Assembly: GCF_001610895.1 (NCBI RefSeq)
Contig: NZ_CP011273.1
Location: 744,001-808,000, forward strand
Direction: 5' to 3'
Length of the DNA stretch: 64,000 nt
Source of the DNA: Planctomyces sp. SH-PL62
GTDB taxonomy: Bacteria > Planctomycetota > Planctomycetia > Isosphaerales > Isosphaeraceae
Shown here: positions 1 through 11,147 of the stretch, piece after piece
Numbering within the stretch: the first letter of the stretch is position 1
Layout: every line of letters starts with the position of its first letter
The notes under the pieces: model-generated
Told to the model about the DNA's origin: nothing
Seen by the model: only the letters and a program-made list of their open reading frames with translations
The model's database searches: none
Translations under genes and position numbers: made by a program

Positions 1-120
1 CCGGTCCGACCGTAATTTCCACGCCCCGCGACGGTTCAACCGAGAATGAAAGGCCGCGGCGCGGCGAGGGGTCCCGAGCCATCGGGAGCCCGGGCCGCCC
101 CGGCCGCAGGGAGGTGTTCG

Positions 121-1251
121 GTGCTCTCAAGGGATTCATTCCGCTCGCGGCAGGCTCGTCGAGCGCGCCGCCGGATCGGGCTGGCCGCGCCGGAGCGGCT
201 GGAAGACCGGCAGTTGATGGCCTACAGCGGCCTCGGGTTCTCGCTGGCCGACCTGTCGGTCACGGGCCAGTCGGCGACGACCGCCTCCTGGGGGGGGCCG
301 CTGACCCTCCAGGTCACGCTCCAGAACGTCGGCGCCAGCACGATCATCGAGCCCACCTCGCTGGTCCCCGCGTCCCAGGTGCAGGTCGGCCCCGACGGCT
401 TGAACGTGCCGTCGTACTACACGCCGAGCCAGTCCGACGCCCCGGACACGACGGTCGGGGTCTTCCTCGTCCCCCGGGGCCGGGGCCTCGCGAGCGGCGT
501 ACAGGTCGGCGTGATCGAGGCGCCGTCGCTGTCGCAGAACAACATCGAGCAGTTCGAAGCGACGGTGACGCTCCCGGATCGCCCCGCCGGATTCCCGGCC
601 TCGGGCGGCTACACGATCCGCCTGGTCGCCAACTTCGACCGCTCGGTGCTGGAGTCGAACTACCGCAACAACGTCAGCCCGCCGCTGGACGTCCGGATCA
701 CCCCGACGCCGGCGACCCCGGCGATCCGCGCGATCACGTTCGACGCGCCCGGCGGGCTGGTCCCCGGCCAGGTGATCGCCCCGTACATCCAGATCGCCAA
801 CCTGGGCGCGGCGGCGTTGACCTCGGATCTCGAAGTCGCGGTGGTGGCGTCCACCACGCCGGACTTCAACCTGGGGAGCACGGTCGTCTCGCTCTACACG
901 ATCGGCGGCGGCGTCCCGGGCCTGAATTCGCTCCCGCTCCCCAACGCCGCCCGCCACGGTCGGGGCTTCCGCGCCCTCCAGCGCAACAACATCATCACGC
1001 CCAGGTCGAACGTCATCGCCATCCAGGGGACGAACGTGGCCCTGCCGACGAGCCCGGCCAGCTACTTCGTCGGCATCGTGATCGACCCGTTCAACAAGCT
1101 CAACCTGCCGAACCAGCCGGCGAACCGCCTGGATCTGCCGCAGCGGGTCTCCACCGTCTCCGGCGACGTCGCGCCGGGCGGGGTCGTGGGCGGGGCGAGC
1201 CCGTTCGCTTTCGAGAACCCGGTCAACGGCCTGCCGATCGGGATCGTCTGA
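121..1251 (+). CDS. Exported CARDB-like hypothetical protein
   Basis: About 376 residues from a GTG start at 121, chosen because an AGGGAGG ribosome-binding site lies about six bases upstream; an in-frame ATG at 46 has no such site. The N-terminus is very basic and carries RLEDRQLMA, which resembles the short leader motif of many planctomycete exported proteins. After it come two similar beta-rich segments (roughly residues 35-165 and 195-330) with phrases such as LQNVGAS and IANLGAAAL, typical of CARDB-like cell-adhesion domains. No catalytic motif is visible. It is probably a surface or secreted structural protein. The function is inferred from the fold only; no specific ligand can be named. 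Confidence 0.7.
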   Translation: MLSRDSFRSRQARRARRRIGLAAPERLEDRQLMAYSGLGFSLADLSVTGQSATTASWGGPLTLQVTLQNVGASTIIEPTSLVPASQVQVGPDGLNVPSYYTPSQSDAPDTTVGVFLVPRGRGLASGVQVGVIEAPSLSQNNIEQFEATVTLPDRPAGFPASGGYTIRLVANFDRSVLESNYRNNVSPPLDVRITPTPATPAIRAITFDAPGGLVPGQVIAPYIQIANLGAAALTSDLEVAVVASTTPDFNLGSTVVSLYTIGGGVPGLNSLPLPNAARHGRGFRALQRNNIITPRSNVIAIQGTNVALPTSPASYFVGIVIDPFNKLNLPNQPANRLDLPQRVSTVSGDVAPGGVVGGASPFAFENPVNGLPIGIV

Positions 1252-1304
1252 TCCGACCGGCTCGCAGAGAGGGCGGCGGGGCGGAGCAGGGGGGCGACCC
1301 TCCC

Positions 1305-1334
1305 TTGACCCCGCTCCGCCGCCGTTCCTAGAAT
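1305..1334 (+). promoter_or_regulatory. Sigma-70-like promoter for the HD-domain exonuclease
   Basis: TTGACC at 1305-1310 and TAGAAT at 1329-1334 with an 18-base spacer, about 75 bases before the ATG at 1410. Seen by eye only. Confidence 0.5.
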
Positions 1335-1409
1335 CGAGCCCGTGTCGCGGCGCCCCGCCCGGCGTTCCCCCCGTCCCGCCTTCCCCTCCGTGCCGAGCCG
1401 ATCCATCTC

Positions 1410-2408
1410 ATGAGCCGTCGCTACGTCAATCAACTTTCGCACGGGGATTCGGTCGACGAGGCGTTCCTGGTCGCCGACAAACAGCTTCGCGCCAACCGCC
1501 AGGGGAACCTCTATCTCCAGCTCGAACTCCGGGACAAGACCGGGAGCGTCGGCGCGCGACTCTGGAACGCCACCGAGGAGCTCGCCCGCACCTTCGAGCC
1601 GGGCGACTTCCTGCTGGTCCGCGGCAAGACCCAGATCTTCCAGGGCTCGCTCCAGATCATCCTCACCCACATCGACGTCCTGGGCGCCGATCGGGTCGAG
1701 CCCGAGGACTTCCTCCCCCAGAGCTCGCAGAACGTCGCCAAGCTGTACGCCCGCCTCCGCGAGCTGCTGCTGGCGATGCACGAGCCCCACCTCCGCGCCC
1801 TGGTCGAGTGCTTCCTGATCGACGAGGAGTTCGTGGCGAAGTTCACCGCCGCCCCCGCCGGCATCAAGAACCACCACGCCTACCAGGGGGGGCTGCTGGA
1901 GCACGTCGTCACGATGCTCAACGTGGCCGACCGGATCCTGGAGTTCTACCCCGAGGTCGATCGCGATCTCCTCCTGACCGGCGTCTTCCTCCACGACATC
2001 GGCAAGACCGCCGAACTCTCGTACGACCGGGCCTTCGCCTACACCGACGAGGGCCAACTCGTCGGCCACCTCGTCATGGGCGTCGAGCTGCTCCGCGACA
2101 AGGTCGAGCGCACCGAGGACCTGACCGGCGAGCCCTTCCCCAACGAGCTGCTCCTGCGACTGAAGCACATGATCGTCAGCCACCACGGCGCCCTGGAATA
2201 CGGCAGCCCCAAACTGCCGATGACCCTGGAAGCCGTGGCCCTGCACTACCTGGACAACCTCGACGCCAAGATCCACACTTTCGGCCGCGAGATCCGCGAC
2301 GACCCCGTCCGCGAGTCCACCTGGACCCCCTTCCAGCAGAGCCTCGGCCGCCGCCTCTTCAAGGGAACCCCCGCCCGCGCCGCCGGCGATTCGGCCGACG
2401 ACGCCTGA
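1410..2408 (+). CDS. OB-fold plus HD-domain 3'-5' exoribonuclease (YhaM-like)
   Basis: 332 residues, close to the usual length of the YhaM family. The first ~95 residues look like an OB-fold nucleic-acid-binding domain (for example GSVGARLWNATEELA). The HD phosphohydrolase core follows, with NHHAYQGGLLEHV around residue 152, the HDIGKTAEL metal-binding signature around residue 194 and a downstream SHHG. This is the layout of Firmicutes YhaM/CBF1, which shortens RNA and single-stranded DNA from the 3' end. It would act in the cytoplasm in RNA turnover, and RNase R lies only 2 kb downstream. A promoter-like sequence precedes it. The family is clear; the exact substrate is inferred. Confidence 0.85.
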   Translation: MSRRYVNQLSHGDSVDEAFLVADKQLRANRQGNLYLQLELRDKTGSVGARLWNATEELARTFEPGDFLLVRGKTQIFQGSLQIILTHIDVLGADRVEPEDFLPQSSQNVAKLYARLRELLLAMHEPHLRALVECFLIDEEFVAKFTAAPAGIKNHHAYQGGLLEHVVTMLNVADRILEFYPEVDRDLLLTGVFLHDIGKTAELSYDRAFAYTDEGQLVGHLVMGVELLRDKVERTEDLTGEPFPNELLLRLKHMIVSHHGALEYGSPKLPMTLEAVALHYLDNLDAKIHTFGREIRDDPVRESTWTPFQQSLGRRLFKGTPARAAGDSADDA

Positions 2409-2458
2409 CCCGCCCCCGCGGTGGAAGAAAGCCGCGGGTGAACGCCTCCATCCGATCC

Positions 2459-2600
2459 CTTCCCCCCTCGCGGGGGAAGGTGGTCCGCAGGGCCGGATGA
2501 GGGGGAAGACGAGCGAGACGGCCGTCGTCATCAAGTCCGGCCGGATCGCGAATCCCGACGGCCTTCGTGCTGGTCTTCCCCGCGAGGGGGGAAGACCGTC
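2459..2600. repeat. Fold-back intergenic repeat, copy 1
   Basis: Copy 1 of a dispersed palindromic element. The left arm starts with a CCCCTCGCGGGGGAAGGTGG core and continues through CCGCAGGGCCGGATGAGGGG; the right arm (from about 2567) is its inverted counterpart ending in a GCGAGGGGGGAAGA core. It sits between two convergent genes. Other copies are at 6826-6994 and 22211-22362. Confidence 0.8.
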
Positions 2601-2655
2601 GTTCGTGAGGAGGCCGCAGACTTCACGGCCCACGCCGGCCTGGGGATGCGCCGGC

Positions 2656-2687
2656 ATCCCTTTCTCCCTCGCGAGGGAGAAAGGGAT
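2656..2687. repeat. Perfect 32-bp palindrome between convergent genes
   Basis: Every base from 2656 to 2687 pairs with its mirror partner, centred on TCGCGA. It lies just before the converging stop codon at 2702 and could serve as a bidirectional terminator hairpin, although no long T-run follows on either strand. Confidence 0.7.
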
Positions 2688-2701
2688 TCAAGGCCGGTTC
2701 G

Positions 2702-4159
2702 TCACTCGGTCCAGAGGGAGTTGATGAGCTCGACCGTGCGGTCGGTGAGCACCTGGCCGCCTTCGGGGCCGACCGCGTTGCTCTCGGCGATGGCGCTGTA
2801 GCCGCCGCCGTGGACGGCGGGCTCAGTGGGGAGGTAGGTGCCCGGCCCGGCGAGCTGGATCAGGAAGGTCTGGAGGGCTCGGCTGCGGGCCTTCATCTGG
2901 ATGCCGTACTGGGTGAAGAGTTCGAACGGGTTGGTCGCCAGGGCGACGTCCCCCAGGCGAAGGATGTGGATCTCGACCCGGTAGGGCTCGGTCGTCCCGG
3001 CCTGCTGCTTCTTGTAGCGGTCGACGACCTCCTGATGCCACAGCATGATCCGCCGGTCGGCCGGGTTCTTGGAGAGCCGCTCGACGTTCGCGGCGGCCGA
3101 GGCGGCGTCGGACTCGGAGACGATCCGGGGAGGGAGGTCCAGCGAATCCACCTTGTGGACCAGCGGAGCGCCGGAGATCTGCTCCTGCCGGGCCCCTTCA
3201 TACGCCACTTCCCACGCGGCGACGAGCCTCGCGGCGAGTTCCTGAAGCCGGGTGCGGTTGCGGAAGTTGCGCATCCGCTCCTCGGCGCGCTTGCGGTACA
3301 TCAGGTGGGGCGACTGGTCGCCCGACGCGCCGGTCCAGCCCAGGATGTGGAGATCGGCGCCGTGGCGGTCGCGCAGGGCCTCGCGGACCTCGTGCCAGAA
3401 GTCGGCGTTGATGGAGGATTCCCCCTCGACCTCCTGGGACGGGCAGGCGAGGTTCACGGCCGTGGCCCGGAGCTTGCCGTCCGCGTCCCAGACGAAGAGG
3501 ACCTCGACCCCGTGGTCCTCGGGTCCCTCGATGCCCCGGAAGTCGGGCCGGTCGGTGGCCCCGTACATCTGGGCGTGGCCGTCGGCGTAGATCGCCCGAC
3601 GGTTCTGGGCGATCACGGCGTGCCCCAGGCCCCAGCCGACCTTGCTCGGCGTCCGCGCCTCCCACGCCTGGACGGCGGCGTCGGCCACGCGGTCGACAAG
3701 GAACGCCGCGTATTCGCCGGGCTGCATCACGCCGTCCTTGGGGATCTCATAGAACCCTTCCTCCATCACCGGGGCGGTGTGGGTGTGGGTCGCGCTGAGG
3801 ATGAGCTTGCGCGGGTCGAAGCCGGGGATCCGCTCCTGGACCCGCCGCCGCGACTGCTCGATGATCGTGGCCGGGATCGTCACCACGTCGCACGAGACGA
3901 GGATGGCCTGGTCGAGAGCCTTCTCGCCGTCGCGCGACTCCAACGCCAGGGCGGTCGCCGTGACGGGGCTGCCCACGCTTTTCGAGATCCTCGTGTGCAT
4001 CTGGCCGGAGAGGGCGACGGGCCGATCGGGGGTGATGCTCACCGTGGCCCCCCCCGCGTACAGCTCGCTCGCCGCGACGGTCGGCGACGCGTACGACGCC
4101 ATCAGCCCGACGACCATCAGTCCCGCGCGGATCGGCCGCCCCGATTTCGTGATCTTCAT
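2702..4159 (-). CDS. Secreted neutral/alkaline ceramidase-like protein
   Basis: 485 residues from an ATG at 4159 with AGGAG six bases upstream. A signal peptide covers about residues 1-31 (hydrophobic LMVVGLMASYASPTVAA). The mature part opens with LYAGGATVSITPDRPVALSG, the conserved opening of the neutral ceramidase N-terminal domain, and contains LSATHTHTAP, which carries the metal-binding histidines of that family. A C-terminal ceramidase domain like that of the long enzymes is not evident, so it is a short single-domain version common in planctomycetes. It is likely periplasmic or secreted and hydrolyses an amide or related bond; the true substrate is unknown. It converges with the exonuclease gene. 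Confidence 0.75.
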   Translation of the reverse strand: MKITKSGRPIRAGLMVVGLMASYASPTVAASELYAGGATVSITPDRPVALSGQMHTRISKSVGSPVTATALALESRDGEKALDQAILVSCDVVTIPATIIEQSRRRVQERIPGFDPRKLILSATHTHTAPVMEEGFYEIPKDGVMQPGEYAAFLVDRVADAAVQAWEARTPSKVGWGLGHAVIAQNRRAIYADGHAQMYGATDRPDFRGIEGPEDHGVEVLFVWDADGKLRATAVNLACPSQEVEGESSINADFWHEVREALRDRHGADLHILGWTGASGDQSPHLMYRKRAEERMRNFRNRTRLQELAARLVAAWEVAYEGARQEQISGAPLVHKVDSLDLPPRIVSESDAASAAANVERLSKNPADRRIMLWHQEVVDRYKKQQAGTTEPYRVEIHILRLGDVALATNPFELFTQYGIQMKARSRALQTFLIQLAGPGTYLPTEPAVHGGGYSAIAESNAVGPEGGQVLTDRTVELINSLWTE

Positions 4160-4398
4160 GTGCTGGCTCCTGCATTCGAAGAGGACGCGCCCGGACCGAT
4201 CGGCCCGAGGGCCGCCAAGGCCGCCCGGACCGGTTGTAAACGCACGGTGGGGCCCACGCAACCCGTCGGCGAACCCCTGGCGAGTCCTTTCGTCGCTTGG
4301 TTCCCGGCCGAGGAGCGGCGGCGCGGGAGGCTCGGCGGTGGTATCATAGAGGGGAGTCTTCCCGATCGTCTCCGAACGCGCCTGAGGTCGTCCGCACC

Positions 4399-6801
4399 AT
4401 GTCCAGCTTCACCGAACGCGTGCTCAAGCTCGTGGCCGAGCCGTCGTACAAGCCCCGGACGCTCAAGGCGCTCTCGCGGCACTTCAAGATCGAGCCCGAC
4501 GACTACCCGGCGTTCCGGGCCGAGGTCAAGGGGCTGATCCGGGAGGGGAAGCTGGAGCTCGGCCGCGACAAGTCGCTCAGCAAGGCCGAGACCTCGGGGG
4601 CGATCATCGGCCTGTTCCGCCGCTCGCCGAAGGGGTTCGGCTTCGTCCGCCCGCACGGCCTGAAGGCCAGGGAAGACCAGATCTACATCCCCGCCGAGGC
4701 CGCCGGCGACGCCTCCAGCGGCGACGAGGTCGCCGTCCGGCTCGTCAAGAAGTCGCGTCGCGAGGGGATGAACGTCGAAGGGCGGGTCATCCAGATCGTC
4801 GCCCGCGCCAGCGCCGCCTTCGTCGGGACCTACCGCGAGGAGGGGGGTGCCGGCTACGTCAAGGTCGACGGCACGAACTTCCACGACCTCGTCTACGTCG
4901 GCGACCCCGGCGCGAAGGGCGCCCGGCCCGGCGACAAGGTCGCCATCGAGATCGTCCGCTACCCCACCCCTTACACCGAGGGCGAAGGGGTCGTCACGGA
5001 GATCCTCGGCGAGCGCGGCGCGCCCGGCGTCGACACCCTCACCGTCATCCGAGCGTTCAACATCCCCGACGTCTTCCCCGACTCCGTCCTCGAAGAGGCC
5101 CGCGAGCTGGCCAAGGAGTTCAACGAGGACGACGTCTCCGGCCGCGAGGACGCGCGCGGGCTCTTGACCGTCACCATCGACCCCGCCACCGCCCGCGACT
5201 TCGACGACGCCATCTCGCTCTCCCGCGACGAGAACGGCTACTGGTCGCTGGCCGTCCACATCGCCGACGTCTCCCACTTCGTCCGTCCCGGCTCCGAGAT
5301 CGACGACGTCGCGCGCAAGCGGGGGACCAGCGTCTATCTGCCGGACCGCGTCATCCCGATGCTGCCGGAGATCCTCTCGAACAGCCTCGCCAGCCTCCAG
5401 GCGCACCACACCCGATACACCCTGAGCGCCTTTCTGGAGTTCACGCCCGAGGGCGTCCTCACCTCCAAGCGGTTCGCCCGCACGGCGATCAAGGTCGACC
5501 ACCGCTTCGCCTACGAGCAGGCGTACGCCGTGATGCAGAACCCCGCCGGGGAGCACGAAGGGGTCGCGCCCGAGGTCGTCAAGATGGTCGTCGAGATGCT
5601 CGAACTGGCGATGATCCTCCGTCGCCGCCGGTTCGCCCGAGGGGCCCTGGAGCTGAACCTCCCAGAAGTGGAGATCGAACTCGACGCGCAGGGGAAGGTC
5701 TCGGGCGCCCACCTGGCGGTCAACGACGAGAGCCACCAGGTCATCGAGGACTTCATGCTGGCGGCCAACGAGACCGCGGCTTCCCACCTGACCGAGAATC
5801 ACGTCGGATTTCTGCGCCGGGTCCACCCCGACCCCGAGCCGAACAAGCTCGCCGAGTTCGCCGACTTCGCCCGCAGCCTGGGCTTCGCGATCGACCTTCC
5901 GCAGAGCCGCTTCGAACTCCAGCGCGTGCTCGACGAGGCGAAGGGGAAGCCCGAGGAGTACGCCGTCCATTACGGCCTCCTCCGCAGCCTGAAGCAGGCC
6001 ACCTACACGCCCGAGCATGAGACCCACTACGCGCTGGCCAGCGAGGACTACTGCCACTTCACGTCGCCGATCCGGCGCTATCCCGACCTCCAGGTCCATC
6101 GCCAGATCACGGCCCTGCTCGCGGGGAAGAAGCCCCGGAGCAACCTCGACGAGCTGGCCGTGCTCGCCGAGCACTGCACCCGCACCGAGCGCCGGGCCGA
6201 GACCGCCGAGCGCGAGCTGATCCGGGTCAAGCTGCTGACCCACCTGGAGGGACGGATCGGCGAGGCCTTCCACGCGATCGTCGTCGGCGTCGAGGACTTC
6301 GGCCTCTTCTGCCGCCTCGTCGAATTCCCGATCGAGGGCCTGCTGCACGTCACCAGCCTGGCCGACGACTTCTACTATCTGGAAGCCGGCACCCACACCC
6401 TCATCGGCCGTCGCGGCGGCGCCCGCCATCGCCTCGGCGATCGGATCGAGGTCCGGGTGGCTCGCGTGGACGTCGACCGCCGCGAGCTGGACCTCGTCCT
6501 CGCCGACACGCCCGTCTCCCGGACCCGTTCCGGCAAGGGCCAGGCCCGACGATCCGACTCCGTCCCCGCGCCGAGATCCAGGCCGTCCGCCCCGCGGCCC
6601 TCGCGGGCCCAGGAACCCGCCCCCGCCGTCCCCCCCGAATACGCCGACGTCTTCGAGTCGGACCCCGACACCGACTCCGCCCCCGACGAGGCGTCGCCCG
6701 TCGACTCCGGCAAGAAGCGGCCCAAGCTCAAGCCCGGCAAGGGTGCCAAAGGCAAGGCCGCCAAGGGCAAGTCCGCCAAGAAGCCGAAGAAGAAGCGCTG
6801 A
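4399..6801 (+). CDS. rnr: Ribonuclease R
   Basis: 800 residues from the ATG at 4399. A winged-helix-like N-terminus (to ~65) is followed by cold-shock-type RNA-binding domains (~65-215), the RNB catalytic domain (~240-590) and an S1 domain (~620-705). The catalytic signature TIDPATARDFDDAISL near residues 258-273 holds the metal-binding aspartates. The last ~90 residues are disordered and end in a Lys/Gly-rich tail (repeats like KGAKGKAAKGKSAK), as in other RNase R proteins, where such tails bind RNA or ribosomes. It degrades structured RNA processively from the 3' end. A fold-back repeat lies directly downstream. Confidence 0.95.
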   Translation: MSSFTERVLKLVAEPSYKPRTLKALSRHFKIEPDDYPAFRAEVKGLIREGKLELGRDKSLSKAETSGAIIGLFRRSPKGFGFVRPHGLKAREDQIYIPAEAAGDASSGDEVAVRLVKKSRREGMNVEGRVIQIVARASAAFVGTYREEGGAGYVKVDGTNFHDLVYVGDPGAKGARPGDKVAIEIVRYPTPYTEGEGVVTEILGERGAPGVDTLTVIRAFNIPDVFPDSVLEEARELAKEFNEDDVSGREDARGLLTVTIDPATARDFDDAISLSRDENGYWSLAVHIADVSHFVRPGSEIDDVARKRGTSVYLPDRVIPMLPEILSNSLASLQAHHTRYTLSAFLEFTPEGVLTSKRFARTAIKVDHRFAYEQAYAVMQNPAGEHEGVAPEVVKMVVEMLELAMILRRRRFARGALELNLPEVEIELDAQGKVSGAHLAVNDESHQVIEDFMLAANETAASHLTENHVGFLRRVHPDPEPNKLAEFADFARSLGFAIDLPQSRFELQRVLDEAKGKPEEYAVHYGLLRSLKQATYTPEHETHYALASEDYCHFTSPIRRYPDLQVHRQITALLAGKKPRSNLDELAVLAEHCTRTERRAETAERELIRVKLLTHLEGRIGEAFHAIVVGVEDFGLFCRLVEFPIEGLLHVTSLADDFYYLEAGTHTLIGRRGGARHRLGDRIEVRVARVDVDRRELDLVLADTPVSRTRSGKGQARRSDSVPAPRSRPSAPRPSRAQEPAPAVPPEYADVFESDPDTDSAPDEASPVDSGKKRPKLKPGKGAKGKAAKGKSAKKPKKKR

Positions 6802-6825
6802 GCCCCGCCCATATCCAACGTCCTT

Positions 6826-6994
6826 CGCCCCTCGCGGGGGAAGGTGGCCCGCAGGGCCGGATGAGGGGGAAGACGAGCACGAGAATCCGTCGGCGTTACG
6901 GTCGGCTGGATCGCGAATCCCGACGCCTCGTGTGCTGGTCCTCCCCCTCATCTGACCCCTTCGGGGTCTGTCTTCCCCCGCGAGGGGGGAAGAC
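6826..6994. repeat. Fold-back intergenic repeat, copy 2
   Basis: The best preserved copy. The left arm (6826-6882) and the right arm (6931-6994) share the same ends in opposite orientation, but each carries its own small internal hairpin: CCCGCAGGG on the left and ACCCCTTCGGGGT on the right. It lies between rnr and groES. A shorter CCCTTCCCCCGCGAGTCGGG remnant follows near 7024. Confidence 0.85.
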
Positions 6995-7049
6995 TGTCGG
7001 CGATCCGATTCTGGGCCGTGAAGCCCTTCCCCCGCGAGTCGGGAAGGCG

Positions 7050-7237
7050 TGAGGGCGACGGCCCGGCTTGATCGTCGGAGCGAGTCGGCCGTGGCCGACG
7101 GCGGGCCGTGCGGTCTGCCAAAATGACATGGAATCGCCGGAGGATACGCCGTCCGGCAGGGAAGGGCTGCACTGGAGGGTGGCGGCGGCAAGTTTCAAGT
7201 CTATCCAGGTAAATCACTTGCGTCCCAACTTGGGAGT
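7050..7237. other. Intergenic stretch upstream of groES
   Basis: No supported gene. It is the upstream part of the groES leader region. I looked for a CIRCE inverted repeat (the HrcA site usual at groE operons) and saw none. Confidence 0.5.
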
Positions 7238-7253
7238 CGGCACACGTCTTGCT
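7238..7253 (+). promoter_or_regulatory. Candidate sigma-54 promoter of groES-groEL
   Basis: CGGCAC, five bases, then TTGCT. The invariant GG (7239-7240) and GC (7251-7252) are exactly 12 bases apart, as in the -24/-12 consensus TGGCAC-N5-TTGC; only the leading T differs. Transcription would start near 7264, leaving a leader of about 110 bases. Sigma-54 control of groE is inferred. Confidence 0.5.
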
Positions 7254-7372
7254 TATGGGCAGGGGCAAGTCATGGTGTCGCGCGGGCCGCATCTCAGGGT
7301 AGGCCGGGCGAAGGGCCCGTCGCGAGGTCGAGACGGGATTGAAGCAAGACGTCGAAGAGGAGCTCAGGACCG

Positions 7373-7663
7373 ATGAATCTGAAGCCGTTGGGAGATCGCG
7401 TGGTCGTCGAGCGGGAAGAGGCCAAGGGGACCACCGCCGGCGGGATCGTGCTGCCGGAGACCGCCAAGGACAAGCCCCAGAAGGGGAAGGTCGTTTCGGT
7501 GGGCGAAGGCCGCGTGACGAAGGACGGCAAGCGTCGCGAGCTTCAGGTCAAGCCCGGCGACGTCGTGATCTTCACCTCGTACGCGGGCGAGGAATTCAAG
7601 CTCGACGGCGACAAGAAGGTCCTGCTCATGCGCGAGGACGACATCCTCGCGGTCGTCGGCTGA
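7373..7663 (+). CDS. groES: Co-chaperonin GroES
   Basis: 96 residues, standard for the family. It starts NLKPLGDRVVVER and has the mobile-loop sequence EEAKGTTAGGIVLPETAK that docks to GroEL, then the conserved VSVGEGRV region and C-terminal LLMREDDILAVV. It caps the GroEL ring during ATP-driven protein folding. GroEL follows after 78 bases, so the two form one operon, probably driven by the sigma-54-like element upstream. Confidence 0.97.
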   Translation: MNLKPLGDRVVVEREEAKGTTAGGIVLPETAKDKPQKGKVVSVGEGRVTKDGKRRELQVKPGDVVIFTSYAGEEFKLDGDKKVLLMREDDILAVVG

Positions 7664-7741
7664 TTCTAGCGGACCGGACGGCCCCGGCCGGACCAACATC
7701 ACGAGATCGATTCCTTCCTTCGTTGTGGAGATGAAGCCAAC

Positions 7742-9367
<1,626 letters not shown>

Positions 9368-9404
9368 TCGACCCCGTCGATCGATCCATCCGCGAGCAAA
9401 CCCG

Positions 9405-9438
9405 AACGGGGGCCGGCCACGGCCCCCGTTTCTTTTTT
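9405..9438 (+). terminator. Intrinsic terminator of groES-groEL
   Basis: Perfect 10-bp stem (9405-9414 with 9421-9430), six-base loop GGCCAC, followed by TCTTTTTT. Confidence 0.9.
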
Positions 9439-9801
9439 GACCGTCCCGAATTTCGCCTCGCGCCCTGACAGGGTGATGCTCGTGATCCCCCGAGGCACGG
9501 ACTCGCATTTCCAGAATCGGGACGTCTCGCGAACCGTCCTCACCTCGCGAAGTTCCTCGCCGCGACCCTTGAGCCGTCGTTCGGGCAGCGGTTCGCCGTC
9601 ACCGCCGAGCCGAAGCCCGAAGCCCTCCATCGGGTCGTGAAGGAGCTCGAGCCACCCAGCAAGAGGCGTCGCGAGAGGACCCCGAAGTCGACGAGGGCTT
9701 CCGTCCGAGTCGGCCGGAAGCCCTGGAATCAGCGCTATTTAGGCTTCGGTCGGCCGAGTCGTCGCTTGGCTCATCGCCGGGACGAGTCGAGGACGCGAGC
9801 G
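9439..9801. other. Intergenic stretch, no supported gene
   Basis: Short open frames exist on both strands but none shows a ribosome-binding site, a recognisable motif or a believable composition. Nothing else was seen. Confidence 0.5.
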
Positions 9802-10527
<726 letters not shown>

Positions 10528-10660
10528 GAGGGTCTCCTTTCGTAGCCGGCTGAACGCAATCCGGGGTTCCGGGAGACACGGTCTTCCGAACCCTGTCGCC
10601 ATTGTCTCTCTTACCCCCATTCCGTGGAATAAGGCTGTACGTGATTTCTTGATTTACTGG

Positions 10661-10688
10661 CGATTCAATATCTAAAAATCTTGAATCG
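10661..10688. repeat. AT-rich inverted repeat between EF-hand gene and ars cluster
   Basis: CGATTCAA (10661-10668) and TTGAATCG (10681-10688) form perfect 8-base arms around a 12-base AT-rich centre, in an otherwise GC-rich region. It lies 134 bases upstream of the EF-hand start and downstream of the ars cluster. It could be an operator or a weak terminator. Confidence 0.55.
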
Positions 10689-10832
10689 AGAGGGTCGTGA
10701 AATCCGCCTCGTCGGGAAGCGCAGGGGCCTCTCGACTCCCCCCGCCTTCACTTCGACATGCTTCGGCAACGCCCCGGGAAGCCGAACGCGAGGCCGACGC
10801 ACCGGGTCGACGGAACCCCCGGGCAGCGGGCG

Positions 10833-11105
10833 TCACCTGTCCTGGACCGCCGTTTCCAGGGCCGGCTTCGCCATCGACGGCTTGTAACCGTCGTCGAAAT
10901 CCTCGCACTCCAGGCACCGGTCCCCTCGGTCCATGTCCGCTGGGACGGAGCGAGGACCGCCCCCTTCGCGGATGGAAGCGAGCTCTTCCGTCGAGTAGCC
11001 GAAGGCTTCCGCCACGGCCCTGACGCCCGCTTGGTCGTTCGACGGCCCGCTCGTCGCGACCGAACCTTACCTCGACCGAACCACCTCGACGACTTCTTGC
11101 GTCAT
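10833..11105 (-). pseudogene. arsM: Broken arsenite methyltransferase (arsM) remnant
   Basis: From an ATG at 11105 the frame reads MTQEVVEVVRSR, then TAA (11067-11069), then [32 protein letters not shown]. The second part is the typical N-terminus of bacterial ArsM, in which the stop codon replaces a conserved Tyr (RYG). After residue ~47 similarity is lost: the usual glycine-rich SAM-binding domain is absent and the frame closes at 10833. It starts 43 bases after the thioredoxin gene with a plausible GAGG site, so it was the last gene of the ars operon. Identification rests on family memory, not on a search. Confidence 0.7.
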
Positions 11106-11147
11106 CCTTCGTTCCTCTTCTCGGGCTAGGCGGACCTCGCTCGTCGT

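Noticed and set aside
4156-7191. A 1011-codon minus-strand frame opposite RNase R
   Set aside because: Antisense to a textbook rnr gene, composition unlike protein, no ribosome-binding site.
7050-7372. CIRCE/HrcA operator before groES
   Set aside because: No TTAGCACTC-type inverted repeat was found.
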